Shown here: one piece after another, positions 12,730 through 24,889 of the stretch
Layout: the number at the start of each line of letters is the position of its first letter
Position numbering within the stretch: the stretch's first letter is position 1
Assembly: GCA_964035795.1 (NCBI GenBank)
Contig: OZ038325.1
Location: forward strand, 2,946,772 to 3,010,771
Reading direction: 5' to 3'
Length of the DNA: 64,000 nt
Origin: Pterobdella sp. o SKG-2022
Lineage: Eukaryota > Annelida > Clitellata > Hirudinida > Piscicolidae
Notes under the pieces: generated by a model
Databases searched by the model: none
The model's input: the letters and a program-made list of their open reading frames with translations, nothing else
What the model was told of the DNA's origin: nothing
Position numbers and translations under genes: made by a program

Positions 12730-14060
12730 TCGCCTTCCAGTTATCTAGACGTCACGGACTACTTCAGACTATTGCGAGTCGCTCATACGTTCCAGGTGAC
12801 CATACCAACCAAGTCTGCTTTTTCGTATTCTGGGCAAAAGTGGCTCTATATTTAGTGTCTGCAGAGCCTCTTTTCTGAACTGTCCAGTAGGACAACGCAA
12901 CATATATGTTTCTTGTGAGGTCAAGCGCCGTAAAATTTCTTCTGTCATAGGCCACGTTTCTGCGGCATAGAGCATTGAGCTTCTCACACAAGATTTAAAA
13001 ACTTTCCTACGCAGCTTACCAGGCAAACATTTACAACATACCACTTGCCTACACGAGCTTAGATTAGCCCATCCTTGATGTATTCTATGTGCAACAGCAG
13101 CTTCAATAGAACCTTTATAACTTACGCATTGCAAAGATATTTAAATATGTCGACGATTTCAACAACACAAATAGTTGGAGACTGGTGTTGAAAATTTTTA
13201 GAACAGATTGGATAAATATAAGAGGAAGCGTCAGCTGTTGTAAGAGGTCTTTGAAGGCCGCTACATCGATGATGTTTCCAGAGACAGGCTCTAGTGCATT
13301 TAACTGAGCGCACCAACGTTACGAACACAAACTGATCAGGAAACTTTCCTTGTTTAACTACAAGATGTAACTGTTCATTATCTTTTTCAAATTCAAACAT
13401 CATGGCTTTTGTTTTTTCGAAAGTAACTTTGAGGCCGTATTTTTCTAAAGATGATTTTCACAAATGCAGGCGTTCTTCTGTTTACTCCATTGAGTTTGCT
13501 AGTATAACGAGGTCGTCTGCATATAAGAGCTCCTTCAAATGTTTCACCAACTTCTTTTTGAATTGACTGTAGAACAGCGTCAAAGAGAATAGGACTCAAA
13601 ACAGATTCTTGATGAACACCAACGTCAATGTCAAAAGATTTGCTACACGCCCTGTTGACTATAACGTGGCTGCTATGTTTCCGATACATCGATACACTCT
13701 GAAAAATGCAGGTTTTCTAACGCCCATCAACTTACTCGTCTAGATACAGTCAAAGGCTTTGGTTAGATCGACGAAGATAGCATATAGATTCTTTTGAGCA
13801 TCTCTGTGTTTTTCTTGAAATTGTCTAACTATGAAAATTGCGTCAGAAGTAGACCTGCTGGTCATAATACCCTCTGAGACTGTCCAATCCTTGATTTAGT
13901 ATAACTCGTCAATTTATTTAAGATAATTTTTTCCAATAGCTTGAGAGGCGTTCCCAGTAGTCGGATTCCTCTATAGTTGTTGGTGAGTGCGGACTCACCT
14001 TTCCTTTCGTATAGATTGACAGTTGCCGGTTTTTCCCAGTCACATGGCATTTAACCTTTC
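12730..14060 (-). pseudogene. LINE RT remnant with degenerate PHD-like finger
   Basis: Minus-strand order: 'NNYRGIRLLGTPLKLLEKIILNKL' (14050-13862), a GVHQ-SVLSP block with 'DIDVGVHQESVLSPILFDAVL' (13689-13560), then an ADD-region remnant. A decayed Cys-rich stretch follows, with 'HHRCSGLQRPL' and 'YPICSK' (13403-13122), equivalent to the PHD-like finger at 40215. Last come 'YAAETWPMTEEILRRL' and 'IEPLLPRIRKSRLGWYGHLERM' (13134-12769). It is the same general family as the element at 38.5-41.0 kb, with multiple frameshifts and no endonuclease, so it is a dead 5'-truncated copy. The minus-strand frames from 14070 to 14300 look like further decayed RT linker. Confidence 0.8.
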
Positions 14061-14299
14061 CAGATAACTTTGTTGAAAATATTTTTTAGTGTGTTTACAA
14101 CAGAGTCGCCACCGGTTCTAAGTAATTCGGCAAAAATTTCCGAAAGACCAAGAGATCTTTGTAGTTTCATACTCTTAAAGGCACTTTTTGTATCAAACCT
14201 AGTTATAAGAGAGGTGGCCAAGAAACAAAAATATTTTTGCGTGTTTCCACTAATCAGCTCTGATGTTGGTGTAATGCTGTCGCCACACTTTCAATTTTA

Positions 14300-14760
14300 T
14301 TATATGAAAGAGAGGCCTGTTTGAAGCATAAACAACCATACTTACACTTTTGGAAATATCATTTGGATAACTGAAGTTGTTTTATGGATATATTAATTAT
14401 AATTAAAGCTGTGATAATGAACAAAAACATATAGATGAGATTTCAAATAAAATTTGGATCTATCAAATGTTAATCTTAGAAGATCTTTGAACAAGTAACT
14501 TCATTGTCTGAGTCTTCTTCTTAAATTGCACCTCTATATCATCGCAATTGAAACCAGCAAGTGCTTTTTTTCATTTTTTTTGTATTGTTACATTTTTTAC
14601 TCATAATTGAATGATAATATTCTTTCCATCTTCTATTTCATTTTCATCCAACTAATGTCAGCCTTTATTACCACAAAAATAATATACCATAAAGTGTTTA
14701 TCTTAGTATTTTTTGTATGAAGATAAACACAGGATTTTAAACTATTGAAATGCGAAGTTT
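14300..14760 (-). mobile_element. Old copy of element X, central part
   Basis: It shares an ordered series of blocks with 26390-26745 and 31370-31725: AACTGAAGTTG/TTTTATG, GTGATAATGAACAAAAACATA, TCAAATGTTAAT, ACTTCATTGTCT, CATCGCAATTGAAACCAG, and CAGCCTTTATTACC. Identity is clearly lower than between those two copies, so this one is older. It ends just before the GA/TA microsatellite. Confidence 0.75.
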
Positions 14761-14820
14761 TTTGGAACTAATGTTTCATCATCAGACAATAAACTAAATA
14801 TCCGTTACCTAGCAACTACT

Positions 14821-14930
<110 letters not shown>

Positions 14931-14934
14931 GGTC

Positions 14935-15297
14935 TTATAAAAGAATTATTACTATAGGTGATTTTAATATTAATATGTATTGATTTTAATATTAATATGT
15001 ATTGATTTTAATATTAATATGTATTGATTTTAATATTAATATGTATTGATTTTAATAATGTATTACTTTCTTATAATCTTATACCGTACATAAATAATAT
15101 AACTAGGCCTTCTAAAACCTCATTGGACAATTTTTTTACCAATATATATAAAAATGAACTAATTAAATCTTATATAATTTATGATGATATATCGGATCAT
15201 TTACCCATATTATTATCTCTAATTTCACCCAATAGACTAACATCATATAAACCATCAAAAAATATTTTTTCACCTAATAGAGTATTATCATAAGATA
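14935..15297 (+). pseudogene. CR1-like LINE endonuclease fragment
   Basis: The plus strand reads 'ITIGDFNIN' at about 14945-14970, the endonuclease GDFN block. After a 22-bp tandem repeat come 'NLIPYINNITRPSKTSLDNFFTNIY' and 'IIYDDISDHLPILL', the C-terminal endonuclease motif SDHxPI. The frame stops at 15293. The rest of the element (RT fingers and palm) is missing. A C-terminal piece of the same kind resumes at 17803 on the other side of the inverted RTE-like element. Confidence 0.8.
14960..15056. repeat. 22-bp tandem repeat (4+ units)
   Basis: The unit GATTTTAATATTAATATGTA-TT repeats at 14960, 14982, 15004 and 15026, with a partial unit at 15048. The unit covers the GDFNIN coding sequence of the CR1-like endonuclease. 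22 is not a multiple of three, so each added unit shifts the frame. Confidence 0.95.
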
Positions 15298-17802
15298 ACT
15301 TAAGGTCTTCTAGCTTCGACGTGAGAGTCCACTGGATGCCTTTTCCGGAACTTCCGTAACTTTGTCACCGAGTCTAGCACGACAAGAAATAAAAGTAGGC
15401 AGCTACGTCTAACTCCGGAAGAGATCTCAAAGTTTTCATAAAGTTTTCCGGCATGGATGACTTGGCATGAGAACCCTTCATAAAGTGCTTTGATGATGTC
15501 GACAAACTTTATTGGGACACCATAATGGAGAAGTATGTTCCAGGTTGATTCTCTGTCAACACTATCAATCGCCTTTTCAAAATCAATGAAGCACGTGTAG
15601 AGGGATGACTGCCATTCGATGGATTGTTCCACTATGATTCTGAGGGTTGCAATCTGGTCGGCACAAGAACGTTCCTTTCTGAAGCCAGCTTGCTTATTTC
15701 TCAGCACATTGTCAATGGCATCTTTCATTCGTTCCAAAATGATTTTTGATAAGACTTTGCTAGGGATGGACAGCAGTGTAATTCCTCGTCATTTGCCGCA
15801 CTAAAAAAGGTCACCGTGTTTGGGAAGTTTCACTAATAGTCCTTTGCTCCACTCTGTTGGTATCTTCTCTTTTGCCCATATCAGATTGAGCAATTGATGC
15901 ATGTGGTTAATGATGCCCTTTCCTCCTTCTTTCAACGCCTCCGTTGGAATGTTGTCTGTGCCAGCAACCTTTCCGTTTTTCAAACTACTGAGCACTTTGT
16001 GAATTTCTTCTTTGGTGATCTCTCCAATGTTGATGTCGAGTGGATCGCCCGGAATCAGTTGAGGTCTTTGCTCTGATGCAGGTCGATTTAGAACTTTTTT
16101 AAAATGTTCCTTCCACCTCGCTAGTTGGTTATCCACCATTGTAAGCAGTCTCCCTTCTTTGTTTCTCACAGGCCTGTTTGGATTACAGTGTCGTCCACTG
16201 AGGGTTCTGGTGGTGGCATACAAAGTCTTGAGATCGCCCTTGCTAGCCGCCTCCTCTGCTTCATCAGCGAAAGTCTTGAAATACATTCGTTTGTCTGCTC
16301 GTAGCTCTTTCTGACTTCATTTGGGAGAGCGGAATGTCTGTCAGATGCTTGCTGTTGCTGTTGGCGAGTCTTTGCCTGGTTCATCTCTTGTTTGGTCAGC
16401 CTTCTCTTCTCCATCTTCTTCCATGATTCGTCACTGATCCACGGTTTTCTTCTGAAATGTGCTTGTCCCAAGACGTCTTCACATGCTCCCGCAACTGCTT
16501 TTTTGAATGTTGACCATCTCTGCTCAACTGTTTCTGCTTCGTTTGACTGTAGCACTTCGAAGCGGTTGTGAAGAGAAAGCTGAAACATTTACTTTGTGTC
16601 TTTTTGTTTCAGTTTCCCGACATTGAAATTTTTTCTTGGTTTCGGCAGATTCTTTCTTGTGGATAGCCGCATCTTGATCTTTGTGACGACGAGGTGGTGG
16701 TCTGACCCAATGTCGGCGCCGCGTCTCACCCTAACATCTTGCAATGAGCTTCTGTAGCGTTGTCTCACCATGACGTGGTCAATTTGATTTTCTGTCAGCT
16801 TGTCAGAAGAAACCCAGGTGGCTTTGTGGCGTTTTCGATGCGAAAAGATTGTACCTCCGATAACGAGACTATTGGTGGAGCAGAAGTCAGCTAGCATCTC
16901 CCCATTTTTGTTCATTTCTCCAAGTCCGTGTCTTCCCATTTCGCGTTCTCTATCAGTGTTGTCTGCTCCAATCTTCGCATTCGTGTCTCCCATTAGGATG
17001 AGCATGTCTCGGTTCGGGATCTTGTCTAGAACGGATTGGAGTTGGGCATAAAAGCTGTTTTTATTTTCCTCTTCTGATGTGTTGGTGTGCGCATAACACA
17101 TAATGATAGACACCTTCTTGAAGCGTGACTCGAAGCGTGCTGTGATGATGCGGTCTGACACAGGATTCCATTCTAGCAAACTGTTAGCTGCTTTTTTAGA
17201 CAAAAAGATTCCTACACCAGCTTCATGGTGTTCTTCGTTTTTGCCTGAATAGAGCAACGTCTTCCCCGTTTGCAATTTGGTCTCTCCATGACCAGTCCAA
17301 CGTACTTCGCACATGCCCATGAATGTGAGGTTGTATCTCTGCATTTCCCTCGCTGCTTGTGCACATTTTCCTGTCTCCCAGAGTGTTCTCACATTACATG
17401 TTCCCAGAAAAACAGAATTTTGTGAGAGCAATCTTGGTTTTTTATATAAAAGTGTTCTTGGGTGAGAATTAGTCATCAGTCCTGCAGCTCCCTGATGGGT
17501 TTGGCTGCAACGCGTCATGAATTTCCTAAAAGGAATTCCGGCTCTTCCTGAAACAGAGGATTTCTGGTTATAGTTGTTGCTGGTTTCTGTAACTTGCCTT
17601 TTTTCTATGTGTAGGTAGTTAACCCGCAACACGACCTCCAACCTGGAGGGCCAGGATGCACCGTTTTGTCTGGACCCTACTCCTCAAACCTTCTAAGCAT
17701 GGTTGAACCTTCCAGAAGCCAAGGCCCCCGCTCATATAGCCTTGGGAGTCACTGGGATACACAAGCCGTTCTACCACGTCAAGGTGGTGCAGCAATGGGA
17801 TG
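15298..17802 (-). pseudogene. RTE-like LINE, 5'-complete but 3'-truncated
   Basis: Minus-strand, starting at 17802: a conserved RTE-type 5' leader (CACCTTGACGTGGTAGAACG, then CTTGTGTATCCCAGTGA, later GGTCCAGACAAA), then ORF 17641-16589 (350 aa). That ORF holds an AP-like endonuclease: 'LGTCNVRTLWETGK', 'GMCEVRWTGHGE', 'MLILMGDTNAKIG', 'TWVSSDKLTENQIDH' and 'GADIGSDHHLVV'. A stop at 16588 separates it from the linker (16588-16166), the RT fingers ('KNGKVAGTDNIPTEALK', 16286-15801) and the RT palm start ('NKQAGFRKERSCADQIATLR', 'CFIDFEKAIDSVDRE', 15737-15300). The sequence breaks off at 15298 just before the expected FADD box, after 'IQWTLTSKLEDL' read in a shifted frame. LINEs normally lose their 5' end, so loss of the 3' end indicates later deletion or rearrangement. 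Confidence 0.9.
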
Positions 17803-18450
17803 GAATTTCAATATAAAAATCTGAATTTTGTATTAGATAACAAACCTATTAACCTTTTAAATGCTTGGGTATAATATTTGATAATTATTTAAGTTTTAAA
17901 CATCATATTGACTATCTAGTGAATAAACTATATAAAATAAAGAGTAAAATATATTTCTTAAAAAAGACTTATGAATTAAATACTAAAACTCTCTTGTACT
18001 TGTATTACTTTCTTTTTTATCCCCATATTATTGAAACACTATTTAGGCATGTAATTATAAATCTAATATAAAAAATTCAAACACTACAGAACTTAACCAT
18101 CAGAACTATCTTTAATTATCTATTTGATAAACATATTAATTATAAAGATTTAGAAATACTGGCTAAAAATAACATAAATATATTACACACCTTAATATTT
18201 AGTTTTAAACATATAAATAATCTTCTTTCTGACTCTTTCTCCAATTTCTTTAACACTAGAACATAATGTAAGAAATAATATCAACTTAATTATAGAAAAA
18301 TACAGAACTAGTAAAAAGAAATTATCTTCAAGAGTAAAAGGTGCTAAATGCTGGAATCAATTACCAGATAATCTTGAATCCCTAAAATCGTTAAAATTAT
18401 TCAAAACACTTGTGAAAAAATATAACCTGAACAACTCCAAGTTATAAATA
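17803..18450 (+). pseudogene. CR1-like LINE C-terminal fragment
   Basis: Plus-strand frames read 'NFVLDNKPINLLN', then '(L)GIIFDNYLSFKHHIDYLVNKLYKIK' (ORF from 17865), then 'FDKHINYKDLEILAKNN'. They end in 'SSRVKGAKCWNQLPDNLESLKSLKLFKTL' before a stop at about 18445. The GxxxWNxLP block is CR1/L2-like. Together with 14935-15297 it flanks the minus-strand RTE-like piece, but the RT core between them is absent. Confidence 0.8.
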
Positions 18451-19560
18451 TGATTTTTCTAGTCTGTTATTACCTCATTTTTTATTCCATTCCATTTAAA
18501 TTATTTGTTTTGTTTTTTTCTGCCATTCATTTACAGTATACCATTATACCCTTGAAAGGCATGTTCTATTAACTCGTAGTATTTAATTTGATTTGATTCT
18601 ATTTTTGCCATTTCATTTATTCTTATAAGTGGTTGCGATTAGTTTGTTTTCAGTTGCATTTTTATTTTGTTGATGTAATTAATTCAACTATTTTGAAATA
18701 ATTTAGGATTTTATATGGAACATGTTATAATAATAAAAATGTTTTATTAAAAAATAGAAGAAAAAATAATAATTATAGAATGTTAAAAAAGTGTAAAACA
18801 TGTTATGTGTAAATAGATGCCTTGTACTCGATGCATTTCTATTTTTTTAATACGAATATATCAACTATTTATTCTTCATCGTTAATATTAGTCATCGAGG
18901 AATATTTACTTTGATTATCTAGAACTTATGCATCCAAATGAAACAGAGAGAACTAGAATACGGAACGTTCCTGCAAACATAATTAATTTAAGATGATCTC
19001 AAATGATGAAAGAATCTATGAAAAACTGAAGAACGAAACACCGTTAAAACCAGAACCTCTACCCATGTGTTTCATTTATTATGCTTTATTATCATTTCGA
19101 TTTGTTGCTGTTGTTTGATATAATTTAGGATTTCATATGCAAAATGTTATAAGGATGGAAATATATTGTTAAAAAAAGTCTTGAACAGTACTTTAAAAAA
19201 ATATTAAACATTTTAGTTGTATATTCAATTAAATTTAAAAAAACAAGCTTGTCAAAACTTTGTTAGCAACAACATATAGATTTCTAAAATTAATTCCGTT
19301 AGTTTTGCTTTCTAATTGTTCTCCAGCACTTCAAAGACATGCGCTCTTGATAACTAATTTCGAAAATTGTATTTTTATAATATGAAGTTTCAAATACATT
19401 TATTAAGAAAGGAAAAAGTAAAATTTTTGATATGTTCAATTTTTAAATAAAAAGTTAGCAATATAGAAAACAAACCTCTACAAAAACTAAAATTTCTGCC
19501 ATTATATAAAAAAGATACTAAAAATCTTAAAAAAAGTGCAGTTTGAAAAAATTACTCAAA
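18451..19560. other. AT-rich spacer
   Basis: No ORF with protein-like composition is present. TTTCATATGCAAAATGTTATAA at 19130 echoes TTTTATATGGAACATGTTATAA at 18710, suggesting an old local repeat. Confidence 0.5.
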
Positions 19561-19569
19561 TATCGATGA

Positions 19570-20115
19570 GTGCGCCACATTGTTGGATGTTTAAATGAAG
19601 TGCGGTTTTCGTCGATAGAAGGAAGATTAGGTTTAAAAAGTTAGCACTATCATAATTTCATATACCTCTAAAATAACAGAGAAATAGTAACCGCACAAAA
19701 ATGATTTCAATTGAAGTTTGGTGATATAAAAAGGTTTGTGGGATGACTGTGGCTTTTCCAGATTTTGAGACGATTTTCTCTTTCAATAAAGGTGACAGAT
19801 TTTTTCCTTCTTGACAATTCCTTTATTAGATTCCAGACATTCTTTGAATTTTTTTTTGGGTATTTTGATGAAGTTGAACCCTTTGGGTTGGAGCATTTTT
19901 GGTGTTTGATCGAGGTACATATGGATACAAAATATGTGTAAGTCTATTGGTAAAGCGTCGAGTTTTGTAGAGATTAAATGGTAGTGGCCATATCATTGTC
20001 ATGGCGCAGCGCATGCCTGTAGAGAAATTTCCTTGTTGATGATTTGGAGCAAGAAAACTAAGTCTGATTTTTGCTGTTACTAAACAAAAAAAATAATTCG
20101 TATTAAATAGCATAA
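19570..20115 (-). other. Unclassified decayed coding-like segment
   Basis: The minus strand has a 95-aa ORF (20113-19826) with balanced composition, containing 'MRCAMTMIWPLPFNLYKTRR' and 'PYVPRSNTKNAPTQ'. It looks like part of a decayed protein, possibly LINE-derived, but I cannot place it in a family. Confidence 0.35.
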
Positions 20116-20129
20116 AAAATCAAATGATA

Positions 20130-20540
20130 TCGGACCGAAAAAAATCTTATACTTCATATTAACTTGGAGTTATTTAGTGCATATTTTCTATAAAAGTTTT
20201 CAGTTATTTTAATGGTTTTATAGATTTGAAATTATTTGGTAATTTATTCCAGTATTTAACTCCTATTAATCTTGAAGATAATTTTTTTATATAGTTCTAT
20301 ATTTTCTACAATAAAGTTGTTATTATTTCTTATATTGTACTTATAGGTCCTAGAGTTAGAAGAAGTCGAGAAGAAGATTATTTATATGTTTAAAACTAAA
20401 TATTAAGCCGTGTAATATATTTATTTTATTTTTAGACAGTATTTCTAAATTTTTATAATTAATGTGCTTATCATAAATGTATTTATTAACACATTCAATT
20501 TAAAATAATTTTTTGTAATAATGGGAAAATATTTTGATTC
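20130..20540 (-). pseudogene. CR1-like LINE C-terminal fragment
   Basis: Minus-strand frames read 'YNIRNNNNFIVENI', 'YKKIISRLIGVKYWNKLPNN' and 'FKSIKPLK', the same block as 'SSRVKGAKCWNQLPDN' at 18340. It is 5'-truncated and stop-ridden. Confidence 0.75.
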
Positions 20541-20860
20541 TGCTTATTATTATTATTTAAATAAATATTATTCTAATTTTCATTTTCATTATTATAGAAA
20601 GATGGTCATCAGGAGTGCATAAGAGTTATTATCTCTGGAGCATTGAAACTTTAAGTTTGGGAGGTGTAAATAAAAAATAAAAATAATAATTAAAAATAAA
20701 AATAATGAATTTACTTATAAATAAAAAAACAATGATACAAAGTTGTATAACACATCATAAATATAGTAAATTTAAGTTGAACGGAATTTTTTCGGTTAAA
20801 AAAATTTGACGAAATCAAATGTGAAATCTCAATTCAAGTGTATTAACAATGCTTTTGAGG
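20541..20860. other. AT-rich spacer
   Basis: AT-rich sequence with AAAATAA runs at 20670-20730. Nothing coding is seen. Confidence 0.5.
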
Positions 20861-20861
20861 C

Positions 20862-21330
20862 TTTTATACTCATCCATCTATCCATTTACTCATCTTTTTA
20901 TTTATCCATCCATCTATCTTTCAATTATTCACTCGTCCATTCTTTCATCCATCTATCTTATAGTTCATGCGTCCATCCATCCTCTCATCTATCGATGCAT
21001 TCATTCACCCACTTATGCTTCAATTCATCTATCCTTTTATTTAACTATCCTTTCATGAATTCATTTTTGTATTTATTCAACAATCTTTTTATCATGGACT
21101 TTACCTGCCTAATTATTCATTTTCTACTCTTCTATTCCAACTACACCCTTTTTCATGAATTTAACTATCTATCCATCCACACGTTCATTCATCATACCAC
21201 GCGCATATCCATCTACCCACTCATCCATTCATCCATTTATCCACCAACTTACCCAGCTATCCAGATATCAATCTATTCATACATCTACACATTTCTCCAC
21301 CATTAATCTATACATATATTTACTTATCCA
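20862..21330. repeat. Degenerate (TCCA)n/(TCAT)n satellite
   Basis: Long C/T-rich plus strand made of CATC, CATT, TATC tetramers. It opens frames on the plus strand (20806-21306 and others) rich in Ser/His/Ile/Tyr, which are by-products of the repeat and not genes. Confidence 0.9.
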
Positions 21331-21334
21331 TCCA

Positions 21335-21565
21335 CCAGCCCATTCATTTACCAACCCATTCATCCACCAACCCATTCATCCACCAACCTATTCATCCACC
21401 AACCAATTCATCTACCAACCCATTCATCTACCAACCAATTCATTTACCAATCCATTCATCCACCAACCCATTCATCCACCAACCAATTCATCTACCGACC
21501 CATTCATCCACCAACCCATTCATCCACCAACCAATTCATCCACCAACCCACTCATTCATACATCC
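21335..21565. repeat. 16-bp minisatellite
   Basis: The unit CCATTCATCCACCAAC repeats about 14 times with point changes (CCTA, CAAT, CTAC variants). It probably grew out of the adjoining TCCA satellite. Confidence 0.92.
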
Positions 21566-21811
21566 ATTCTCTTATCCCTCAGAGAAGGATGTCACACTTG
21601 CTACCACATCTCACAACGTCACACCAACCTCTTGCAATTCAAACACAGTTTGACTTTTATTACTATTTTTTTCGATTTCATTATCATTACTCATAATTAT
21701 AGTTTTATAATTTTCAGAAATATTTATTATATTACTTATCTTATTTACATCATTTATATAATTATTGCTATGCATAACCAAATTAATATAACTACACAAT
21801 TAGATCAACAA

Positions 21812-22112
21812 ACCATACAACCACCCCAATTAAGTCATTTGACCCCAGACAACCACCCCAATTAAGTCATCTAACCCCATACAACCACCCCAATTAAGTC
21901 ATCTAACCCCATACAACCACCCCAATTAAGTCATCACACCTCACACAACCACCCCAATCAAGTCATTTGACCCCATACAACCACCCAATTATGTCATTTG
22001 ACCCCATAAAACCACCCCAATTAAGTCATTTGACTCCATAAAATCACCCCAATTAAGTCATTTGACCCCATACAACCACCCCAATTAAGTCATCACATCT
22101 CACACAACCACC
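21812..22112. repeat. 32-bp minisatellite (about 9 units)
   Basis: The units contain CCAATTAAGTCAT, followed by (C/T)(T/A)(G/A)ACCCCATA and CAACCACC. Some are ACCTCACA variants or lack one C. All cytosines are on the plus strand, as in the two arrays to its left. Confidence 0.93.
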
Positions 22113-22189
22113 ACATATAGGTCACTGCATCCACAGCACTTCCCTTTCTCATGTGTGCACCTCCATCAGTCCTACCTCTCTCTATCGCT

Positions 22190-22320
22190 TTCTTATCAGA
22201 GGTTTCACACTCACACCCACATACAAACACGAAAAAACACATCAAAAAGCACATACACACACATAAACTAACAAAAAAAAATAAAAAAACTTACACACAC
22301 ACAAAAAAACTATTTATTTC
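22190..22320. repeat. CA/AAAC-rich low-complexity tract
   Basis: CACACCCACATACAAACACG-type sequence passes into A-rich AAAAAATAAAAA sequence. The short plus-strand ORF here is a by-product. Confidence 0.8.
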
Positions 22321-22686
22321 CAGTGAATGGTAAGGCAATCCCGTGTCCCTTTGGTGTGAAGGTGAGATGATGACGATAGTGCTGATAATGATGATGATTT
22401 GAAAAAAAATTAATTTATTTAAAATTCATTGTCAATTAATCAATTAATATTGAATTAGAAAAAAATAAACTAAAGATAAATAAAGAAGAAACTTATGAAG
22501 AGGATGGTGGAGATGAAGAAGAGACGGAAAATAATGACGAAGAAAAAGATAATTATGGTATTAACAACAACATTAACAATGAAAACAAAAATAATAACGA
22601 CAACTACATTGAAAAAACATTCGACAAAAACAACTACATCATGGTGTACAACAACAACTCTGGAGGGTTCTGTAGGTTGGTGTTGT

Positions 22687-22708
22687 AATAATAATAATGA
22701 TAATAATA

Positions 22709-22754
<46 letters not shown>

Positions 22755-22757
22755 TAA
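22687..22757. repeat. (AAT)n(ATT)n palindromic microsatellite
   Basis: AAT/AAC triplets run for about 50 bp and then switch to ATT triplets, so the tract can fold back on itself. The preceding 22490-22680 is AAC/AAG-rich low-complexity DNA. Confidence 0.9.
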
Positions 22758-22759
22758 TA

Positions 22760-24885
22760 GTATGTAGAAAACTTTTGAATAGTAAAAATATTCAATGATA
22801 CGCGTGTGTGAAATTAATAATATTTAATAACAAGTATAGTTTAAAAAAAATATTTGATGGTACAAGTTTTAAAGGTTAAAAAATTTCAGAATACTAATAT
22901 TCGGAATTCAAACCAAAACTGTTTTTTTTGTCTTCGACCAACAATGAAAAAGAGACAAAATAACACGTTAACTTTTTGTTGTAGTTTGTTGCAGAATAAC
23001 AAAATTTAAACATATCTTCAGTTTTTATATGTAGTAGAGTTATCACTGTTGCATATTTTCTAGTATACTCATAATTTAAGATTTTTTCTCGTGAAAATAC
23101 ATCAACTTCAAATAACTATAAAATTGTATCCCCAGACACCCCCCTTCGTCGGCACATCCCTGTTTTGAAGACTCGTCGTGGAAATTCATTTTTAAACAAT
23201 GCCTCAACACTGGCTACACATCGGATACAGGTTGGTGTTGGTTTTTGTGTTTTTGTGGGCTGGTGTTGAGATGTTTTATGCTCCATTGTCAATAATAAAC
23301 ATCAAGAGAGATAGATCGTACCATTGTCTATCATGAAAAATTACACACCAAATTGTTTCATTACTGTGCTGTCGGCCTTGGCTCAAACTTACATCTTAGG
23401 GTCCATAGTCAAACGATTTACTTTTACGCTAACCGAACCGAATGATTTATTGAAAGATCATAGTTTCCTGAATCATCACAAGATGCCTGGCGTAGTTGAA
23501 GATGATTGTTGATGGTGGTAGGGAACGATGGTTATTGTTGAATGCCAGCTTGTAAAGTGATCTTTTTGACATTCTCTTCAGAGAAAGTACCGAAAGAAAC
23601 TTGTAGCTTCGGGTTATTTTGTTTTTTGGGAAGAATGAATCTTTGTTCCATGGTTTCATTACAGTCAATTAATTCCTCGAAATGCTTTGTGTTCTAAGCT
23701 GACGTAATTGAGTACCTCTTCGACACTCCTGGTTGTTTTAGTTCTAGTAATAGTAGCAGTAGGAGTAGTAGTAGTAGTTTTTTCTTATGTGGTTGTTTTT
23801 TTTGCTGGTATGAAGGATGCTTGTTTTTTTTATGAGAAATTAAAATTTCATTTCAAAAACTATGCAGAAAAATTTTAAAATGAAAACAAGTTTGTTGATA
23901 AAATTTTCTAATAAATTTGAAAATAAAATAAAATAAATAAAGAATCAAATAAAAATAGCAAAATATAAGAATGGAAAAAATTTAAAAATCAAAAAAATTA
24001 AAAAAAAAAATTCAAGAACTAATAAGAAACGTCGCATGACCCCTTTGTGATGTCTTGTTCTCATGAAGATTCTAATCCATTTTTGATCAGAGTTAAAAGT
24101 TAAATAGATTAAATAAAAATGGCGTCGAATGAATAGTTTTTGAATAGTTCAAAAAATTAGAAAAACCCAGTTATTAAATTTTTCGTTCATTTATATATTT
24201 TCATTTGATGATAATTCGATAAAAAAGATTTCTAAAAAATTTAACAAAATTATTTTGGCATTAAAATTTTCTTTTAAAATATGCACAGAATTTCAGCGCT
24301 AGAATAGGTATAAAAGCGAACTTAAGTTCATATTGCTTTAGCGGCTCATATTGTATTTGGTTACAGAAAACTTTTGTTACGTGTTTTTTTTCTTGTTGTT
24401 TCTGTTATTATTTCTTTTATTTTTTCCAGTATTTTCCAAATGGAAAGAAAATAATATCATTTAAATTTCAGTTTTTTTATCAATCGTTTCTCTTCATAAA
24501 TTGTCTAATTCAAGTTCATTTTTTAGGTTTATACCGGCATTTACTTTTAAACTTTGACACAATAAATATATATGTTCCAATAAAAAATAAAATAATACGT
24601 TATATTTTATTTGGATGTGTTTTTTGTTACAATAAAAAATATTGGAGAGGATGAAAATAGATAATTTCAACGATTTATACAAAAATATAATAAATTAAAG
24701 AAAAAATAAACTGAGTTAAATAAAAAAAAATAAATAGCTGAAAGAATGAATGGATGAAAAAAAAAATAAAAGTAAAACAAATAAGTGACGTTAAGAGTGT
24801 TTTAAAATGAATTTAAAAGACGTTTGAATACTGATTGGAGTAAATACCACTGGTGAATGAATATAATTACAAATGGAGAAACCAA
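22760..24885. other. Mixed non-coding DNA
   Basis: 22760-23100 is AT-rich. 23120-23700 is of more balanced composition and holds a 62-codon plus-strand ORF (23324-23512) overlapped by a minus-strand one. Neither resembles anything I know. 23720-23790 has AGTAGTAGT-type repeats. 23830-24885 is AT-rich with no gene seen. Confidence 0.5.
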
Positions 24886-24889
24886 TATT

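Noticed and set aside
15290..17840. AGATAAC on both sides as a target-site duplication of the RTE-like element
   Set aside because: The right-hand copy lies about 30 bp beyond the recognisable 5' leader, inside CR1-like codons, so the two do not mark the element ends.
20806..21865. Long Ser/His/Tyr-rich plus-strand ORFs
   Set aside because: They are translations of TCCA-type satellites and minisatellites. Length comes from the lack of stops in the repeat.
21812..22112. CRISPR-like array
   Set aside because: Units are contiguous with no unique spacers, in a eukaryotic context.
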